A DNA stretch of 38,134 nt from NCBI GenBank assembly GCA_013373545.1, contig JABXHQ010000016.1, positions 1 through 38,134 on the forward strand. The letters are read 5' to 3'. The DNA is from Gammaproteobacteria bacterium. Lineage in GTDB: Bacteria > Pseudomonadota > Gammaproteobacteria > Enterobacterales > Kangiellaceae. Positions 35,689-38,134 of the stretch are shown here, in pieces. Both the position numbers and the translations under genes were made by a program. How positions within the stretch are numbered: the first letter of the stretch is position 1; the number at the start of each line of letters is the position of its first letter. The notes beneath the pieces were generated by a model that did no database searches, was not told the DNA's origin, and saw only the letters and a list, made by a program, of their open reading frames with translations.

Positions 35689-35904
35689 ATGAAGTATGAT
35701 TTATTTGGTCGTAAAGTTATTGAGGTAACGCGAATGGATGAGCAATGGCAAGTGACTTATTGTGGTAGTGGTGGCATTAAGCGCGTGGCTAATGATATTT
35801 TTATTCCTGCCGAGTTAGCTCCGGAAGAAATTGCTCGTTACTTAGCTGACCTTTTTCATGAATGGGCACGGCCAGGTCATGCGGATATAATTCAGCTGGC
35901 ATAA
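35689..35904 (+). CDS. Small hypothetical protein
   Basis: A 71-residue cytoplasmic-looking protein with no signal peptide. A beta-rich start (LFGRKVIEVTRMDEQWQVTY) is followed by an acidic helix (LAPEEIARYLADLFHEWA). It resembles small conserved proteins of unknown function in other gammaproteobacteria, but I cannot name the family with confidence. AGGAAAA lies before the ATG. It ends 12 bases before the next gene and is probably co-transcribed with it. Confidence 0.75.
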   Translation: MKYDLFGRKVIEVTRMDEQWQVTYCGSGGIKRVANDIFIPAELAPEEIARYLADLFHEWARPGHADIIQLA

Positions 35905-35916
35905 ATGAGGTAGTGA

Positions 35917-36429
35917 ATGAAAATTTTTATTGCAATTATTTTAACCATGGTATCGTCGCAGGTACTTTATGCATATGAGGTTAAATGGCAAGTCTCCCGG
36001 CCAAATAACGGAGCCGTTGATATCTTAGGTGGTGGCCAAGGCCAAGATAGTCTTAAGGAAGCCATTACGAGCGTTGCTAAAGATGTACGAATCAATCAGA
36101 TCAGACTTTTTCTCAGCTCTGAAAATGACTTAATGCAAACTGAAATTCACGCTTATTTAGCCCAGCATTACCCGGAACAATTAAAAGCGGCACTAGCCTC
36201 TGCAGGCAATATGCATAACCCCAAAGTTGTAGCCCTGCGGAATGCGTTTCGAGAATCGGTGTTTGCTTCAAAATATATTGCAGAAATTAATGCACAATTG
36301 AAAGCTCGCTGCGAGCAAGTTACTGAGGTTAGCTTTGAGAAGTTTCATATTAAAACTAAGCAAGCAGCGCCAAAATACAGCGCTATGTTGTGGCTTACTG
36401 TGGCAACCTGTAGTGATGAGCCTGGGTGA
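35917..36429 (+). CDS. Exported hypothetical protein
   Basis: A 170-residue protein with a signal peptide (MKIFIAIILTMVSSQVLYA), expected in the periplasm. The mature part starts YEVKWQVSRPNNGAVDILGGG and is mostly helical, with two cysteines (KARCEQ and VATCSD) that could form a disulfide. No family recognised. TGAGG stands about 11 bases before the ATG. It follows the 71-residue gene by 12 bases. Confidence 0.72.
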   Translation: MKIFIAIILTMVSSQVLYAYEVKWQVSRPNNGAVDILGGGQGQDSLKEAITSVAKDVRINQIRLFLSSENDLMQTEIHAYLAQHYPEQLKAALASAGNMHNPKVVALRNAFRESVFASKYIAEINAQLKARCEQVTEVSFEKFHIKTKQAAPKYSAMLWLTVATCSDEPG

Positions 36430-36567
36430 TGAACTACAGTGATGAGATTAGCGCCCAGTATGGGGCTTATACTTTATATCGGCTTAGTCATTTTAGTTTA
36501 AGTGTCGTTTTTATCAGTTTGTTATGGTGATTTTAAATTTAGTTGTTGGTTTTTCATTGGAGTATAT

Positions 36568-36963
36568 ATGAGATTAATACTAATTCTTAGCAGTGTGTTT
36601 TTTATTTTTTCATGTGACTATTATCACTCTTGGTCTGCGTTCGGTAAGGCTTTGGCAAGCTGTGAAAAGTATAGCGATATAAAAGATGGGGTTAGCAAAG
36701 ACATTTTGGGTTACTCAGAAGGTGGGAGCTGCATGGTTAGCTTTCAAGTGAACTCTTCACAACCCCTTAGGTGTCAATTTAATACAAGGCAGAATACTGA
36801 GATTGCACAATTTTTAATGGAATTTGAACATAATGAGGGATCGTATGCATGGCGTATCAACCATAAAAAAAGTCCATGGGAGTTTACTTTTGAGAGAAAT
36901 TTAAACGAGATTGAAAATCCTATTCAAAAAGCAATTGAGGAAGGCGCTTGCAAGTCAAGTTAG
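36568..36963 (+). CDS. Hypothetical lipoprotein
   Basis: A 131-residue protein with a lipoprotein signal: MRLILILSSVFFIFSC, lipobox FFSC-like (FIFSC) with Cys16. The mature part has four further cysteines (ASCEKY, GGSCMV, LRCQFN, EGACKSS), consistent with disulfides in the periplasm. The frame is open 22 codons upstream to a GTG, but the ATG at 36568 is preferred because GGAG lies nine bases before it and the signal sequence then starts the protein. No family recognised. The DNA here is more AT-rich than the left part of the window. Confidence 0.7.
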   Translation: MRLILILSSVFFIFSCDYYHSWSAFGKALASCEKYSDIKDGVSKDILGYSEGGSCMVSFQVNSSQPLRCQFNTRQNTEIAQFLMEFEHNEGSYAWRINHKKSPWEFTFERNLNEIENPIQKAIEEGACKSS

Positions 36964-37079
36964 TGTATTCTCAGGTAAAATACTAATAGCGCATGCGGCC
37001 TTGTTGATAAGTCATGGAGTCATACCGAATTGACTTAACGGATAAAACTTTTGGCAAAGGTAAGGGGGGTAGAGAAACT

Positions 37080-37418
37080 ATGACATTAACTAAGACGAAT
37101 GCGATGTTATCGGGTATGATATTTTCTGCCGTCTATTGCCTTGCAAGCATAATGTTAGGTGAAATTAATTTTTTTGTTCTAGCTCCAGTTTTTATATTTG
37201 TTATATTGTTTTTTGTAGTCGGTCCGCAATTTGTTAAGGTTAAAACGCAACTTTATATCGACAGCGATATGAAATCAGCCATGGTAAGAATGTTATGCTT
37301 CATGGTTGGTGTAATCGCTTTTTCGCTTGTTATTGGAGGCGCGCTATTTTTGTATGCCAAGCTCAATGGTATTACAACTGATGAATTGGAAGCGCTAATA
37401 ATAAGCATTAGAGAGTAG
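37080..37418 (+). CDS. Small hypothetical membrane protein
   Basis: A 112-residue integral membrane protein with about three or four hydrophobic segments: MIFSAVYCLASIMLGEINFF, VLAPVFIFVILFFVVG and a last one through VGVIAFSLVIGGALFLYA. No family recognised. The ATG at 37080 is chosen because a purine-rich AAGGGGGGTAGAG lies before it; the frame is also open from an ATG at 37014, which would add 22 mostly polar residues. The neighbours are unrelated small exported proteins. Confidence 0.6.
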   Translation: MTLTKTNAMLSGMIFSAVYCLASIMLGEINFFVLAPVFIFVILFFVVGPQFVKVKTQLYIDSDMKSAMVRMLCFMVGVIAFSLVIGGALFLYAKLNGITTDELEALIISIRE

Positions 37419-37575
37419 TTAAGCTTAGGTTAACTTAATTAATATCCGTAATATATATGGACATAACTAGTGACAATGTCGAGTTAAATGATTGTTTTAG
37501 TGTCGTTATAAAGAATAAGTGGTAAATTGACTCTGCTCCTAGTTTCTTCAGTTAGAAGTAGTCTCCTCAGTTAAA

Positions 37576-38087
37576 ATGAAGATGATAATGAGACCAATCC
37601 TTTTGTTTCTGTTACTCACTGTGGTGGCATGTAAATCTAGTTTTAAAGTGTTTGACGAAAAACAAGCCTTGGATCGAGCGACTCGGATTCTCTCTCAAGT
37701 AGCCCTGGGTGAAAATTTCAGTGAAATATATAAGGATGCTTGGGGCCTTTGCGAGAGAAAGTTACTGAACAGGAGTGGCTCCGAAATTTAACTGTATGCC
37801 AACAAATCCTAAATCGTTATAATACTGAATTACACGGATATGTCGAATATCAATCAGAGCATACCATAGCGTTTTTTGGTACGTTTAAAGATTCTCAGAA
37901 ACTCGGTACATTCAAAATTAAATTTTATCTAGACGATTTATCACAATACAAGTTAACTCAGCTGGTCTTTTCATGGGATGTTTTGCCACTAAATGGAGAG
38001 CTTAAAAAATTTGAGAATCCAATAGTTGTGAGTATGGTTAAAGACGTCTCTATTGTGCAGAAATTAGCGATGCCTCATATCGATTAA
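37576..38087 (+). pseudogene. Hypothetical lipoprotein gene with an apparent frameshift
   Basis: The first frame (37576-37791) gives a lipoprotein start, MRPILLFLLLTVVAC within the first 19 residues, then a helical stretch ending GENFSEIYKDA. The second frame (from about 37740 to 38087) continues with LGPLREKVTEQEWLRN and a beta-rich end. Neither is convincing alone: the second lacks a start apart from TTG and any signal peptide, and the first turns into an odd tail (LCERKLLNRSGSEI). Restoring one T in the GCTTGG stretch near 37740 would join them as a single protein of about 170 residues reading YKDALGPLREK. The join looks NTF2-like in general form. It could be a real mutation, an assembly error or two genes. 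I saw no canonical slippery site. Confidence 0.55.
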
Positions 38088-38095
38088 GCTAATCT

Positions 38096-38134
38096 AAGCA
38101 AAGCAAAGCAAAGCAAAGCAAAGCAAAGCAAAGC
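38096..38134 (+). repeat. AAGCA pentanucleotide tandem repeat, cut by the window end
   Basis: Seven full copies of AAGCA plus AAGC run without interruption to the last base. The array starts nine bases after the stop of the broken lipoprotein gene. Its full length and what follows are not visible. Confidence 0.97.

Noticed and set aside
36429-36530. 33-codon ORF starting in an ATGA overlap with the exported hypothetical gene
   Set aside because: Too short and overlaps an alternative 5' extension of the next gene; no ribosome binding site or family evidence.
37740-37791. Programmed -1 frameshift in the lipoprotein gene
   Set aside because: No slippery heptamer in the correct phase and no strong downstream structure were seen; a single-base indel is simpler.

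Overview
The window reads as chromosomal DNA of a gammaproteobacterium of moderate GC. The left third carries the conserved gammaproteobacterial order amiB-mutL-miaA-hfq-hflX-hflK-hflC-purA. MutL lacks the endonuclease motif, as in MutH-bearing lineages, and metH has tandem MetJ-type operators. Both point to the Enterobacterales/Vibrionales/Alteromonadales side of the class or a nearby marine order, but genus cannot be assigned from sequence reading alone.

Layout. (1) 1-9113: a plus-strand housekeeping block with cell-separation amidase (5' truncated), mismatch repair, tRNA modification, Hfq, HflX GTPase, the HflKC membrane complex and adenylosuccinate synthase; terminators follow hflC and purA. 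(2) 9.2-11.3 kb: minus-strand small hypothetical gene, thioesterase, EamA transporter and one doubtful ORF. (3) 11.3-15.5 kb: a two-gene DNA repair unit, a FAN1-like VRR-NUC nuclease overlapping an XPD/DinG-type Fe-S helicase with its own N-terminal PD-(D/E)XK nuclease domain. (4) 15.7-21.2 kb: PAS-PAS-GGDEF cyclase, convergent with a metH-exported histidine phosphatase pair under an apparent MetJ-controlled promoter. (5) 21.3-24.1 kb: a QueF-like protein lacking the catalytic cysteine, then an exported amidohydrolase. (6) 24.1-28.0 kb: Aer-like PAS chemoreceptor divergent from a TonB-dependent, probably copper-linked receptor. (7) 28.0-32.0 kb: minus-strand ygiQ-regB-regA-like operon. (8) 32.2-35.5 kb: exported TraB/GumN protein, membrane-anchored NTF2-like protein and a lipoprotein amidase. 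(9) 35.7-38.1 kb: an accessory-looking run of small exported or membrane proteins, one apparently frameshifted, ending in an AAGCA pentanucleotide tandem repeat cut by the window edge.

The most unusual item is the QueF-family protein at 21406-21840. The fold signature and substrate motif are kept, but the nucleophilic cysteine position is glycine and the catalytic histidine position is tyrosine, which suggests a pseudoenzyme or a changed chemistry. Other points of interest are the MetJ operators at metH, the RegB-like kinase without its redox cysteine, an inverted repeat over the -35 of the TonB receptor gene, and a strong hairpin with T-tract at 9.5 kb with no obvious plus-strand gene.
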